A DNA stretch of 55,905 bases from Oscillospiraceae bacterium (GCA_017545185.1 JAFWQJ010000076.1:1-55905), one strand, 5' to 3'; shown: positions 16,881 through 26,707, numbered from the stretch's first letter. The notes: generated from the sequence alone by a model not told the origin. Numbers and translations are program-made.

Positions 16881-19800
16881 ATGAAAAAGCGCAGATTTGT
16901 TTCGATGCTGACAGCAGCTGCTCTGGCTCTGACGGGATACTGGCCGGGCGCTGCGCTGACCGCATCCGCCGAACCATATTCGGGCGCGGAGGTGCAGCAG
17001 GGGAGTGCGGATATTGCGTACTCTGACAACACCTTCGGCGCGATGCTGGCCGCTGACATCAATCAGGAGAACGCCCGCATCATGTCCGGCTGTGCTGTGC
17101 ACGGCGTGGAACTGAACGAAAAGGTCGCGACTGTCAGCTTTGATGCGGCGCAGAGCGGCCGCGCCGTCGTTTGTGTCTACACGGACCCCTCCGGCACGGA
17201 TAAAGCGCCGCAGCTGCTCGGCTCCGGCGTGCAGAGCTTCACGGAGGGGCAGACCTCCGCAGACGTTTCTCTGCAGATCAGTGCGCTGCCGGCGTATTAC
17301 CTTGTGCGGGTGTATCTGATCGGGGAGAATGAGATCCCGCTGAGCACGGAGTATACCGACGCGACGCACACGCTGGAGATGCAGCAGCTCACGGAATCGG
17401 ATATCAGCGATTACGAGGGCTTCGAGATCCTGAACATGGATGAAAGCACGGAAACGAACTTTGCTGTCTACGAAAAGGACGTTCAGGTCCTGCAGCAGAG
17501 CAGCACCGAGAATATCGTGACGCTGCAGGACAACGAAAACTGCATCTACAAAATTCAGAACTACACCGGCACGGCAAGAACCGGCACGACGGTTTCGATC
17601 GAGGGCGGGAACGGCACCGCCGCGATCTTTAAGATCGGCTCCGTCAAAACGGAAGGAAACGTCACGACGATTCAGGGCGACCGCGCCATGGAAACAGCGG
17701 ACGCATTCGCATATATCAAGGTTGAGACGGATTCCGCCGGCAATGAGGCTTCCTATACGCCGCCGGAGCTGCCGGAGGAATATGCGCATATCCCGGTGAG
17801 CGGCGGGACCGCTGCAGCGCAGAGACCTGCGCAGGGACGTCCCGGGATTGCAGACGCGGAGGACAGCAGCACCGAGGATGAAAATCAGGAATACAATGAG
17901 GACGAGATCCATTTCCGTATACAGCTCGGAAAGGGTCTGCCGACAGGAGCCGAGGGGGAGAGCAGCGGCAGAACCGAGTCTGTGAGCGGCCTTGAGGTCG
18001 ACGGTGTTGCCGACTTCTATTTTTCCTATCAGGCAACGATCTATAAAACGCCGCTCTTTGACCGCGTAGATCTGGCTATGGCATTCAAACTTGATGCGGG
18101 TCTTGAACTGTCCGCGTCGGTCGGATTCAAGTTCCCGTTCGGTACGGCTGTGATATTCAATCCGTGCAGCCGCATCGGCTTTACGCTCGGGCCGTATATC
18201 GTCGGCACCGTGACCGGCATCGTGACAATTGGCGCGACATTCTCTTGTTCTTACGGCTCTGACAAGGTGTTTCATGCGAATGTATGCGTTTCCAATTTTT
18301 CGCTGACGGTTGAGGGCTTCCTCGGCGTCGGCCTCGGCGGTGCACTGGAAGTGCTTGATCATTCCGGTGAGCTGAGTCTTGAGATCGGCTTAAAGGCAGT
18401 GCTGGAACCGAACGAGCTGCATCAGGGCTGTAACTCATGCTATCAGCTGACACTCAGTCTGGAAGGCAGGATCAATGCCAATCTGACATTTGATGCCTTC
18501 GGAAAGGATATTGATTTTGGCATCAATCCGTCCATAGCAGCTGAAATCGGTACATTTTATTTATCCGATACAATGGGCTTCGGTTTCGGCGACTGTCCGA
18601 ATCTCAGCAATCCGCCGGGCAGCCCCGCAGACGCCCCGGCGGATTGGAAGCCGGAAAGCTCGGAGGACAGCCTGACGGCAGAACAGCGGCAGCTGTTTGC
18701 GTTCACAGAGCTTTCGGACGGCTACGGCGTTCAGCTCAAAAACAGCACCGGTGCGAAATATATGTCTATGGATATCCCGCAGATCCCGGATTATTACATG
18801 GGCAAGCCGGTCGTTGAGATCATGCCCTATGCGTTTTCCAATATCGTTCATATCCGGGGCGTGAAGCTCCCGAAGAAGCTCAAGCGCATCGGCGCCTGTG
18901 CGTTTTCCAAATCGCCGGAGAACAACTACTTCTCCAAGTTTGAGGGTGAGTCGGTCTGGTTCCCGGATACGCTGGAGTCGGTCGGCGACAGTGCATTCAG
19001 CGGCAATGACATCAAAGTGCTGACGCTGCCGGATTCGCTGCAGTCAATCGGGCAGTATGCATTTTCCGGCGGTGATTTCACATCCGTTGTCCTGCCGGAA
19101 TCGCTGCAGAGTCTCGGCCGGTATGCATTTTCCGGCAGCGCGCTGGAGACGGTCGTTTTCCGGGACAGCTATGACCCGCTTGCGCTGACCGTCATTCCGT
19201 CCTATGCATTCAGTTCCTGCGAATCGCTGAAAAGCGTCCGATTCCCGGCCGGACTGCGGAAGATCGAAGCGTATGCATTTTACAAATCATGCGATTTCCC
19301 GCTGAATCTGCCGAGCGGTGTGCGGGAGATCGGCGATCATGCATTCTGGTGCAATCCCGATCTTGCTGCAAGCCACAGCTGCCCGCTCTACAATCTGCAG
19401 CTGCCCGCTTTCATCCACAGGATCGGTCAAAATGTGTTCGGCGAACGGTATCACATCAACAGGCTGATATTCCCGCTGCACTTCACCGGAACGGTCGATC
19501 CGGAAATGTTCTTAAGCAGCCGTTCGCCTTCTGTTAAAATGGTTGAGCTGCCGAACAACTGGAAGGAAGTCCCGGCGCATTTCATGGAAGGCTGCTATAT
19601 TTACGGCGTAAAGCTTCCGGAGGATCTGAAAACGATCGGCGAATCCGCGTTTGCGCGCACCAGAGTCAACAATATCACGATCCCGAAAACAGTGACGAAG
19701 ATCGGAAAGGCGGCATTCCGGAGCGACTACTATCTGGAAGCGGTCTCGATCCCGCAGGGTGTGACGGAGATCGCGGAGGATACCTTTGACGATTGCGATC

Positions 19801-20918
19801 ATCTTGAGAAGGTCGTGATCCCGAACAGCGTGAAAACGATCGGCAACGGAGCGTTCCGGTCATGCTACAAGCTGAGCAGCATCACGATCCCGGAGAGCGT
19901 GCAGACGATGTATTTCGGCGCGTTCGATCATTACAAGAGCAACTCGATGTATTCGGTCTCCAAAGAAACGGTCAGTGAATCCGGCGGAAGCTCCACGACC
20001 ACTGTCTCATACAATTATTCGTCGCCGCGCACGATCACATTCCTGAACCCGAATACGCAGTTCCTGGATGATCCGGAAACGCTGAAATCGGATTACATCC
20101 CCGAGGGCGGATCTAAGCCGACGATCGAATACGGCAATTTTCTGACGATCTGCGGTTATCCGGGCAGCACGGCGCAGGCATTTGCTGAAAATCCGGATCA
20201 TATCTGCCGGTTCGTCGGCCTGACGTCTTCGTCTGCGACAGTGAGTGAGCCGACAGGGGAGCCGCAGACGATGACCTTCACCGGCCTGCTCCCGAATACG
20301 GTCTACAACTTCTATGACCTGCTCGGCACAAACTTTACCGCGAATAATCTGCTGTATCTTTCGCAGGGCATATCGGATGAAAACGGCACGCTGACGGTCT
20401 GGTACCGCCCGCGGACGAACGATACCAATGCGGAAAAATACGTCAGATGCAATGACCCGTCCGCAGCGGATACGCCCGCGGTCACGACAACTGCGAAGCC
20501 TGCGACACCGGTCACGACAACGACTGCAAAACCCGCGACACCGGTCACGACAACGACCGCAAAACCCGCGACGCCGGTCACGACAACAACTGCAAAACCC
20601 GCGACGCCGGTCACGACAACGACTGCAAAGCCCGCGACGCCGGTCACGACAACGACCGCAAAGCCCGCGACGCCGGTCGGAACGACTGCGGTGACGACTA
20701 GCCGACCGGTCAGCACGATCCAGGGCGATGCGAACGGTGATTTTGTCGTGGACGTTTCCGATGCGGTTCTGGTCGCAAGATTCTGCGCGGAGGACAGCAG
20801 TGCCGACATCACCAGACAGGGCATCCTGAATGCGGATGTCAATCACAACGGTTCGGCGGATTCCGAGGATACCATTCTGATTCTCCGCTTTATCGCAAAG
20901 CTGATCCGGGCTTTCTAA
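16881..20918 (+). CDS. Secreted BspA-type leucine-rich-repeat protein with C-terminal dockerin
   Basis: 1345 aa. A signal peptide (residues 1-31, ending ALTASA) is followed by a beta-rich N-terminal region (40-260) that resembles the one in the 41410-46557 gene, notably LPAYYLVRVYLIG and the pattern E-S-D-x-S-D...N-x-D-E-S-T-E-T-N-F. A second beta region covers about 345-580. BspA-type LRR_5 repeats run from about 627 to 1020 (units such as LPKKLKRIGACAFS and IPNSVKTIGNGAF). A Thr/Pro linker spans about 1198-1263. The last 67 residues are a type I dockerin with two Ca-binding loops, GDANGDFVVD and ADVNHNGSAD. It is probably displayed outside the cell through dockerin-cohesin binding; no cohesin gene is in the window. 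Function: adhesion or host/glycan binding, by family. Confidence 0.9.
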   Translation: MKKRRFVSMLTAAALALTGYWPGAALTASAEPYSGAEVQQGSADIAYSDNTFGAMLAADINQENARIMSGCAVHGVELNEKVATVSFDAAQSGRAVVCVYTDPSGTDKAPQLLGSGVQSFTEGQTSADVSLQISALPAYYLVRVYLIGENEIPLSTEYTDATHTLEMQQLTESDISDYEGFEILNMDESTETNFAVYEKDVQVLQQSSTENIVTLQDNENCIYKIQNYTGTARTGTTVSIEGGNGTAAIFKIGSVKTEGNVTTIQGDRAMETADAFAYIKVETDSAGNEASYTPPELPEEYAHIPVSGGTAAAQRPAQGRPGIADAEDSSTEDENQEYNEDEIHFRIQLGKGLPTGAEGESSGRTESVSGLEVDGVADFYFSYQATIYKTPLFDRVDLAMAFKLDAGLELSASVGFKFPFGTAVIFNPCSRIGFTLGPYIVGTVTGIVTIGATFSCSYGSDKVFHANVCVSNFSLTVEGFLGVGLGGALEVLDHSGELSLEIGLKAVLEPNELHQGCNSCYQLTLSLEGRINANLTFDAFGKDIDFGINPSIAAEIGTFYLSDTMGFGFGDCPNLSNPPGSPADAPADWKPESSEDSLTAEQRQLFAFTELSDGYGVQLKNSTGAKYMSMDIPQIPDYYMGKPVVEIMPYAFSNIVHIRGVKLPKKLKRIGACAFSKSPENNYFSKFEGESVWFPDTLESVGDSAFSGNDIKVLTLPDSLQSIGQYAFSGGDFTSVVLPESLQSLGRYAFSGSALETVVFRDSYDPLALTVIPSYAFSSCESLKSVRFPAGLRKIEAYAFYKSCDFPLNLPSGVREIGDHAFWCNPDLAASHSCPLYNLQLPAFIHRIGQNVFGERYHINRLIFPLHFTGTVDPEMFLSSRSPSVKMVELPNNWKEVPAHFMEGCYIYGVKLPEDLKTIGESAFARTRVNNITIPKTVTKIGKAAFRSDYYLEAVSIPQGVTEIAEDTFDDCDHLEKVVIPNSVKTIGNGAFRSCYKLSSITIPESVQTMYFGAFDHYKSNSMYSVSKETVSESGGSSTTTVSYNYSSPRTITFLNPNTQFLDDPETLKSDYIPEGGSKPTIEYGNFLTICGYPGSTAQAFAENPDHICRFVGLTSSSATVSEPTGEPQTMTFTGLLPNTVYNFYDLLGTNFTANNLLYLSQGISDENGTLTVWYRPRTNDTNAEKYVRCNDPSAADTPAVTTTAKPATPVTTTTAKPATPVTTTTAKPATPVTTTTAKPATPVTTTTAKPATPVTTTTAKPATPVGTTAVTTSRPVSTIQGDANGDFVVDVSDAVLVARFCAEDSSADITRQGILNADVNHNGSADSEDTILILRFIAKLIRAF
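20472..20669 (+). repeat. Six tandem 33-bp repeats coding the Thr/Pro linker
   Basis: Each unit encodes an 11-residue TPVTTTTAKPA (the first is TPAVTTTAKPA). The copies differ only by synonymous changes (ACT/ACC, AAA/AAG), as expected from recent slippage. The number of units is likely to vary between strains. Confidence 0.9.
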
Positions 20919-20952
20919 TCTGCGGGAACGGAGTATCCGGAACCTCTCATGA

Positions 20953-20990
20953 AAAAAGGACGCCGATTCATACGGAACGGCGTCCTTTTT
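20953..20990. terminator. Terminator after the BspA/dockerin gene
   Basis: A perfect 13-bp stem (AAAAAGGACGCCG at 20953-20965, complement at 20978-20990) ending in T5. Confidence 0.85.
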
Positions 20991-21068
20991 GCGGCACGGA
21001 ATGTCCGTCCGTGCCTGCCGGGACCATACTGACAAATGCCCGCATATCCGCTGCAGGAGGTTCCGCGG

Positions 21069-23402
21069 ATGCGCGCGCAGCAACATGCAAAGGATGTGTG
21101 TGATATGAAAAAGAGACTGTCCGGCTTTGCGGCTGCCTGCTGCATCGCAGCGGCCTTCTGCGGCGATCTTTCCGCGGAGGCGGTCAGCGCCGTCAGGCTG
21201 CGGGAGAATTATGCCGAATGGCGGCAGAACGGATTATCGGACGGCGGGATGCTGCAGCGCTATGTGCAGGAGCTTTCGTTCGGAGCGGAGCTGCAGGGCG
21301 GCTATTTTGTTTCGGCCGGCGAGATGCTTTCTGCCGTCACAACATGGTTCAGCCCGGAGATCATGGCAGCGCAGCGCGGCGTGCAGTACCTGAATGTCAT
21401 GATCCCGGAAGGGGATTCCGCCATGTTCTGCGTGAAGTCGCCGGAGGATGCCGGAGCGGCGGAAGCCGTCCTGCAGAAGTATGAGAAGAACGCGGCGCGG
21501 CAGTCCTACAGCGTCAGCGGGACCTGCTTCCGTCTGACGAACCGCAGTCAGGCCGATCTGGACGCGATCCGGCAGGAGCTGGCGGCGGCTGACCTGTCTG
21601 CCTGTTTTTATTATCATGTTCCCGTTTATCAGAAGCGGCAGCTCACTGTCCCGTATCTGACCGGCTATTCGGATTCGCAGAATTACAGCCCCGCCGACCG
21701 CGGAAAGCTGACCGCGGAGGAGCTGCAGGCGTATCTCGGCGCGCATCTGCCGGACTGCACGCTCTATACGGAGAAGCGGACATACAATACGGAATTTTTC
21801 GTCGTCCCGCAGGCGGAGCTGACATTTCAGGCGCACTGGGAGCTTGCCCTGCAGCTGTACCGCGATCTCGGCATTGTCCCGGATATGAGCACGGATCTTG
21901 CGGCCATGCAGTCGCCCGTGCTGCCGGTATGCGCCGGCGTTCCGTTTGACGTCAGTGCGGATGACCGCTTCAGCGCGGATGACATTGCCGCGGAGACCGG
22001 CTATCTGCTCGGCAGCGGGAGCCTCAGCGCACCGCAGGCGGGCGACCTGAACGCGGACGGCAGGATCACTGCGGCAGACCTGACGCTCATGAAGCGCGTG
22101 ATGCTCGGGCAGAAGCCGCCCGCCGCCGTGCAGCCTTCCGAACCGCCGATCACGGCGGTGCAGCCTTCGATGCCGTCGCTCGGCACGGTGCGGGTGCCGG
22201 TCTTTGCGGTCACCTTCCCGGACTGCTTTCAGATGGACGACGAGGAATACACGCTGCTGCGGAAGCGGTGCTTTTCCGCCGCCGATCCCGGCGATGCCAA
22301 TTATCCGCACGAAAGCATTGCCGCGTATTTTGACCGCGCTTCCTGCGGCAGGCTGCGGCTGACCGGCGATGTGATCCCCTATACTGCGGAAAAGCCGATC
22401 GGCAGCTATGCGGGGGATGACGGGCGCACACTTGCCGATGAGATCCTTGCGGCAACGGACGGACAGCTCGATTTCCGCGATTATGATGCGGACGGAAACG
22501 GCATTCTCGATTCCTTCGTGATCGCGCTGCCGGATATGGCTGCGGCCATTGACGCCGATCAGGACAGGCGTCCGGACTGGTGGCCGTTTTCCGCGGAGGC
22601 CGTGACCCGCGATGAATATGACGGCGTGCGTGCCGGGACATTCTGCGTGCTTCCCTATGAGCCGAAATACACCGCGGATTTTGTCTGCCGCACTGCGCAT
22701 GAGCTCTGCCATGCAATGGGGCTGCCGGATTATTATCAGTATGCCGCGGGGGATTCCGGCGAAAGCGACGGGCTGGACGGCGAAGCGGGCGACGAGCTCA
22801 TGGACGAGGGCGACGGCGATCTTTCCGCCTGCTCCAAGCTGCTGCTCGGCTGGATCCCCGCGGACGGGGTGCAGGTCTATACCGGCGGGACACAGCGCTT
22901 TTTCCTGCCGGCGTCTCCGGATGTGCCGTCCTGCATCATGATCCCGAAGGATCCGGCAGCCGGACTGCTCAGCGAATATTTCCTGATCGAGCTGCTGACG
23001 CCGGAGGGCAATCAGCGGGAATACGGCGGCACCGGAGTCCGTGTGCTGCATGTGCAGGCGGAGGTCTCGGAGGGCGATTTCGGGCCGGAGCTGACCTACA
23101 GCAATCACGGAAAGCATTATGACAGCAGTCACCGGAAGCAGCGCGTGCTGCGGCTTGTCAATGAAAACGGCAGTCTGCTCCGCGTGAAAAACGGGCAGCA
23201 GGGGACAGACCGCATCGACGGCAGCACGGCGGGCTTTCACTGGTATGATGCGGACGGCGATCTGACGGAAGAAACGGGGCTGGTCATCCGGCTTCATGCG
23301 GTGCACGCAGGGCCGTATTATGACCCGGCATCCGCCGACCTTTCCGAATGGATCAGCGGCATTGCGGAGATCACGGTCTCGGAGGCAGAACCCGCCGCAT
23401 AA
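21069..23402 (+). CDS. Secreted M6-like zinc metalloprotease with an internal dockerin-like repeat
   Basis: 777 aa. The start at ATG 21069 has AGGAGG 8 nt upstream; ATG 21105 (MKKRLSGFAAACC) is an alternative with AAAGGA and gives a more usual signal peptide. Residues about 60-300 form an unrecognised N-terminal region. A single EF-hand/dockerin half, GDLNADGRITAADLTLMKRV, lies near 325. The catalytic domain covers about 375-740, with a zinc motif HELCHAMGLPD near residue 543 (HExxHxxGxxD, the immune-inhibitor-A/M6 pattern). Preceding it is a Ca-loop-like DYDADGNGILDSFV. It should degrade extracellular protein. The gene stands alone between two terminators. Confidence 0.85.
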   Translation: MRAQQHAKDVCDMKKRLSGFAAACCIAAAFCGDLSAEAVSAVRLRENYAEWRQNGLSDGGMLQRYVQELSFGAELQGGYFVSAGEMLSAVTTWFSPEIMAAQRGVQYLNVMIPEGDSAMFCVKSPEDAGAAEAVLQKYEKNAARQSYSVSGTCFRLTNRSQADLDAIRQELAAADLSACFYYHVPVYQKRQLTVPYLTGYSDSQNYSPADRGKLTAEELQAYLGAHLPDCTLYTEKRTYNTEFFVVPQAELTFQAHWELALQLYRDLGIVPDMSTDLAAMQSPVLPVCAGVPFDVSADDRFSADDIAAETGYLLGSGSLSAPQAGDLNADGRITAADLTLMKRVMLGQKPPAAVQPSEPPITAVQPSMPSLGTVRVPVFAVTFPDCFQMDDEEYTLLRKRCFSAADPGDANYPHESIAAYFDRASCGRLRLTGDVIPYTAEKPIGSYAGDDGRTLADEILAATDGQLDFRDYDADGNGILDSFVIALPDMAAAIDADQDRRPDWWPFSAEAVTRDEYDGVRAGTFCVLPYEPKYTADFVCRTAHELCHAMGLPDYYQYAAGDSGESDGLDGEAGDELMDEGDGDLSACSKLLLGWIPADGVQVYTGGTQRFFLPASPDVPSCIMIPKDPAAGLLSEYFLIELLTPEGNQREYGGTGVRVLHVQAEVSEGDFGPELTYSNHGKHYDSSHRKQRVLRLVNENGSLLRVKNGQQGTDRIDGSTAGFHWYDADGDLTEETGLVIRLHAVHAGPYYDPASADLSEWISGIAEITVSEAEPAA

Positions 23403-23423
23403 CAGGGGAGCGCATAAGCAAAC

Positions 23424-23457
23424 ACCCCCGCCCCGATCCGGAGATCAGGGCGGGGGT
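23424..23457. terminator. Bidirectional terminator between convergent genes
   Basis: A 10-bp stem (ACCCCCGCCC/GGGCGGGGGT), one mismatch, then 4 more bp closing a CGGA loop, in the 89-bp gap between the metalloprotease gene and the convergent secreted-protein gene. Confidence 0.75.
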
Positions 23458-23491
23458 TCTATTCCGTTTTCAGAAACAGGTCAGGTGTTTC

Positions 23492-24943
23492 TTACGGCTG
23501 CCAGAGTCCGGTTCCGAAGAACACATCATTGAAGAACTGGCGCGTGCGCTCCTGACCGAGGCACATGTTAAAGATCGCCGTGGAAACGCCGGGGTTGCTG
23601 ATGAGGTTATCGACGTAATCCTGCGTGATCCCATACCGCGCTGCGCGCTCTGCTTCGTTCAGGTCGGGCGTGCTGACAGATGCATCCAGCGTGATGCCGA
23701 AGCTGTCATAGAGCATCCCGCTGATCGCGCCGTCGTCCTTGTAGGTCGTTGCCTTGAACAGACCCATTGTGCGGACTGCATCGAACCAGCCCGGTGTCGG
23801 CGGCTGATCCGCATACTGTGCGTATTTTGCCTGCAGCGGTCTGAGTGCATCGAATACCGGCATGTTCTCGTCGCCGTTGATGCCGAGCCCGTAGAACTCA
23901 ATATAGGACACTCTGTTTTCGCCCATGAACATATAGTCCGTGGAGATCAGCGGAAGATCCTTGTTGAACGGGGTCAGGACGATCGTGCTCATCTGCTGGA
24001 CGCCGTCGGTCTTCATGATCGACAGATTGCCGTAGCCCTCGACCTCATACTGCTGCACCTCGAAATCCAGCGTGACCATGAAGCCGGGTGCGAGCGGGGC
24101 GGTCATGCTGATCGCGGCGAACTCGCCCGCATCAATCGGCGTGACGGTGTAATACTGCGAGATCATGTCCAGGATCGTCGCGGCTTCCTTGTCCATCATG
24201 TAGCTGTTGAACTTCGTGATATAGGCGGCTTTGGTCTCTGAGCCGCTGCCGATCGCATCGGCATAGGAGCGGCCGTAATTTGCATTGACATTGTTCGCCT
24301 TCAGCGTGATCGTGTCCGCGATCACGACGGCATTGTTCAGATTGATGTTGTTCGCGTTGATGACAACATCGCCGAGCGGTGCATAGATCAGGCCGGTGAA
24401 GCTGACGTTCTTGCAGTCGATCGTGATGTCACCGAATTCCGAATAAAGCACGGCGTTGTTGAAGTTGCTGACATTGCCGCTGATGCTGATATCGGAATCC
24501 GCACGGAGCGACGCGTTCATGTTGACATTGCCCCTGAGGGACGCTTCGCCGGAAACGTCCATGGTCTTGTTCAGGTTGAGGTTGTGACCGGACAGCTGCA
24601 TCGTGTCAAAGGTCTGTGCATTTGCAAAATACTGACTGCCGAGCTGTGTGCCGGAATACGGCATATCCAGTCCTGCATATTCGGTCTTTTTGCCGTTCAG
24701 ATTGACCTTTTTCCCTGTCACGATCGAACCGTTTGCAGCAACGCTGCCGTTTAAGTTGAAGTGCTTTGCATTGACGGTCAGCGCGCCGGCTGAATCTGAG
24801 CCGGCAAACATTGTATAGGGGAAGGCGGTGTTACCTGCTGCGTTCACGCTCAGTGCAAACCATGCACATGATGCTGCCAGTGCCGTTGCCAGCGCGGTAA
24901 CGACTGCGGACGCTTTTTGTACGATCTGCCTTTTCATTTTCAA
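23492..24943 (-). CDS. Secreted protein with an Asn-rich beta-repeat domain
   Basis: 483 aa. Signal peptide of about 36 residues (ending SVNAA). Residues 40-245 contain short beta-strand repeats rich in N, L, I and V: LNGSVAANGS, LNLNKTMDVSGE, GNVNMNASL, GLIYAPLGDVVINANNINLN, VVIADTITLKANNVNANY. This suggests a beta-helix or bactofilin-like solenoid. The same module, with the same closing sequence, forms the N-terminus of the 37157-40819 protein. The C-terminal half (250-483) is a separate domain of unknown type with no recognised motif. It is monocistronic, with a TTGACA promoter at 25006-25034. Function unknown; a surface or matrix role is a guess from the secretion signal and neighbours. 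Confidence 0.7.
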   Translation of the reverse strand: MKMKRQIVQKASAVVTALATALAASCAWFALSVNAAGNTAFPYTMFAGSDSAGALTVNAKHFNLNGSVAANGSIVTGKKVNLNGKKTEYAGLDMPYSGTQLGSQYFANAQTFDTMQLSGHNLNLNKTMDVSGEASLRGNVNMNASLRADSDISISGNVSNFNNAVLYSEFGDITIDCKNVSFTGLIYAPLGDVVINANNINLNNAVVIADTITLKANNVNANYGRSYADAIGSGSETKAAYITKFNSYMMDKEAATILDMISQYYTVTPIDAGEFAAISMTAPLAPGFMVTLDFEVQQYEVEGYGNLSIMKTDGVQQMSTIVLTPFNKDLPLISTDYMFMGENRVSYIEFYGLGINGDENMPVFDALRPLQAKYAQYADQPPTPGWFDAVRTMGLFKATTYKDDGAISGMLYDSFGITLDASVSTPDLNEAERAARYGITQDYVDNLISNPGVSTAIFNMCLGQERTRQFFNDVFFGTGLWQP

Positions 24944-25005
24944 AACTCCCTTTCAATGTATATTTTTTTGTTTCCGTCTAGCAATCTTGGGCAATTGCTA
25001 TAAAC

Positions 25006-25034
25006 ATTGTATCACCAATTTTGTAAAATGTCAA
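25006..25034 (-). promoter_or_regulatory. Promoter of the secreted beta-repeat gene
   Basis: Minus strand TTGACA (25029-25034), 17-bp spacer, TACAAT (25006-25011). The ribosome-binding site AAAGGGAG lies before the start codon at 24943. Confidence 0.8.
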
Positions 25035-25141
25035 CAGGCTTTGATACAAAAATCACGATTTCCGGGAATTTCGTATGAATAGATAGTTTTCTTTGATAAA
25101 ATTGTGCATGTTATACATACATATTATAATTATGTTAAGAA

Positions 25142-25173
25142 AGAGCAGACAAGTTGTTCAACTTGTCTGCTCT
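25142..25173 (-). terminator. Terminator of the GGDEF-like gene
   Basis: A perfect 15-bp inverted repeat (AGAGCAGACAAGTTG at 25142-25156, complement at 25159-25173) with a 2-nt centre, followed on the minus strand by TTCTT. Confidence 0.75.
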
Positions 25174-25203
25174 GAATGCATCGGAACGGATGCGCCCTGC
25201 CGG

Positions 25204-26427
25204 TTACTGCAGCGGGATCAGAACGCTTCTGTTCTGCTCCGTGCACATCGTCTTCGCCCGGCGCATTCCGTGGTCAATGGCGATGAACAGGGACGATGCG
25301 GATGTATAGGAATTGACGCTGCAGTGACAGATGCAGCCTGCCGCGGTGAGCTGCACCGTGGCGCTGCGGATCCGGACGGGCTGGGACAGCATCTCAAGGA
25401 TCTTCTGTGCCATGCTGTTTGTCCGGCTTTTCGGGAGCTCCTTGCTGAACAGCACGCAGAGCTCGTCAATGTCCGTGCTGAACACCTCTGCCTGCTTGCC
25501 GAGTGCGGTGACGATCTTTTTTGCGACCTCTGAAACGAATTCATCCGCAAAGTCGCGGCCGTAATTCTCATTGAGGCTCTTGAAGTTATTGAAGTTATAC
25601 ATCACAATCGTCACATCCTCGGCCTTTATGCGTTCATCGAGCTTTTCGTCAAGCGCATAGCGGTTTTTCAGGCCGGTGACGACATTGGTATAGGCGATCT
25701 CGACGGCCTTCTGCCGGATGTTCGCGGTTTTCTGCTTGCTGTTCTGCAGCTTCAGCGCAAACGCGTAGTCACGCTTTTTCGATCTGGCAATTGCATACAG
25801 ACCGGCTGCCATGGTCAGGATCAGGAACAGCAGCACAAACAGGAAGCTCTGTCCGACGCGGCAGAAGAACTGATACGTTGCCTCGTCCGATTTTTCAAAC
25901 AGCGTGTCCAGAGACTGCTTTGCGTCCTCCCGCAGGCGTTCGGTTTCGGCAGTCTGAAGGACGTTCGGCTTCGTGAGCCCGGCCTTTACGGACGAAAGGT
26001 GCTCGGAAATGGTATCGTAGTAGAGATTGACCTTGTTTAGGGATGCATCAAATTCCTGCGGTATGCTCTTGTCGATGTTTGCCATGTTGATCTGACGGAA
26101 TGATTCCGCATTCTCTTTGATTTTGTTCTGACTGGAAAGAACACCGTCAACACTGTCTGAGATCAGCTGCTGGTTGTCGGCATGAAGCTGAATGTTCAGA
26201 ACATTCTGGTTGATGTCCTCAAAGTTGCCGTCGATCTTGGCAATGTAGCTCAGTGCGTCCTCTGCATGCCAGAGGCCGTATCCGGTTTTTGCAAATGCAT
26301 AAATAATGACGACAAGGTTCAGGATCGTCAGCACAATAAACAGGATGGAAAGTGACCGGTATACACCGGGGTTATAGCCTTCCATGACCTGATTTTGTTC
26401 CTGCGTGTTCACCTCTTTGTTTTTCAT
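25204..26427 (-). CDS. Membrane sensor with a degenerate GGDEF domain
   Basis: 407 aa. Two transmembrane helices (about 24-46 and 194-213) flank an extracytoplasmic helical sensor region of about 145 residues. The C-terminal 170 residues have a GGDEF-domain outline (NVVTGLKNRYALDEKL, then FNNFKSLNENYGRDFADEF). The active-site signature is STDIDELCVLF where GG(D/E)EF is expected, and the metal-binding Asp of the D-x-D-x-F-K motif is Asn. It is therefore unlikely to make c-di-GMP and may act as a receptor or scaffold. GGAGG precedes the ATG. Its promoter (26679-26707) is about 250 nt upstream, leaving a long leader. Confidence 0.8.
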   Translation of the reverse strand: MKNKEVNTQEQNQVMEGYNPGVYRSLSILFIVLTILNLVVIIYAFAKTGYGLWHAEDALSYIAKIDGNFEDINQNVLNIQLHADNQQLISDSVDGVLSSQNKIKENAESFRQINMANIDKSIPQEFDASLNKVNLYYDTISEHLSSVKAGLTKPNVLQTAETERLREDAKQSLDTLFEKSDEATYQFFCRVGQSFLFVLLFLILTMAAGLYAIARSKKRDYAFALKLQNSKQKTANIRQKAVEIAYTNVVTGLKNRYALDEKLDERIKAEDVTIVMYNFNNFKSLNENYGRDFADEFVSEVAKKIVTALGKQAEVFSTDIDELCVLFSKELPKSRTNSMAQKILEMLSQPVRIRSATVQLTAAGCICHCSVNSYTSASSLFIAIDHGMRRAKTMCTEQNRSVLIPLQ

Positions 26428-26672
26428 TGTAATATCCTCCGCTCATAAAAATTGATGTATCAGAAGCCAGTGTAACATTGTTTTCCCAGATGAAGCTTTT
26501 GCAAATATAATGCCCGGCTGCGGAAAACCCGCGCCGAAACGGAGTTTTTTTCTTTTTCTCTCAATACGGCGCTGTTCAGCAGACGCACCGCATCGACGTT
26601 ATCACCATAACGCATCACCTCAGATGTACAAAATATTATCATGGCAGTTGAACATTATTAGCCATATTCCCC
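26428..26672 (-). promoter_or_regulatory. Long 5' leader of the GGDEF-like gene
   Basis: About 245 nt lie between the predicted transcription start and the ATG at 26427. They include a small frame on the minus strand (reading MRYGDNVDAVRLLNSAVLRE from 26615), with GAGGTG immediately before its ATG. No known riboswitch consensus was recognised. The frame could encode a small protein or the region could be a structured regulatory RNA. Confidence 0.4.
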
Positions 26673-26678
26673 AATTAT

Positions 26679-26707
26679 ATTATAGCACAATGATATGAAA
26701 ATGTCAA
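26679..26707 (-). promoter_or_regulatory. Perfect consensus promoter facing the GGDEF-like gene
   Basis: Minus strand TTGACA (26702-26707), exactly 17 bp, TATAAT (26679-26684). Confidence 0.8.

Noticed and set aside
16860-18362. A 500-codon minus-strand frame opposite the BspA/dockerin gene
   Set aside because: Antisense shadow of codon bias; there is no start signal and no family pattern.
20472-20669. Non-coding satellite repeat
   Set aside because: It is in frame and encodes the Thr/Pro linker between LRR and dockerin.
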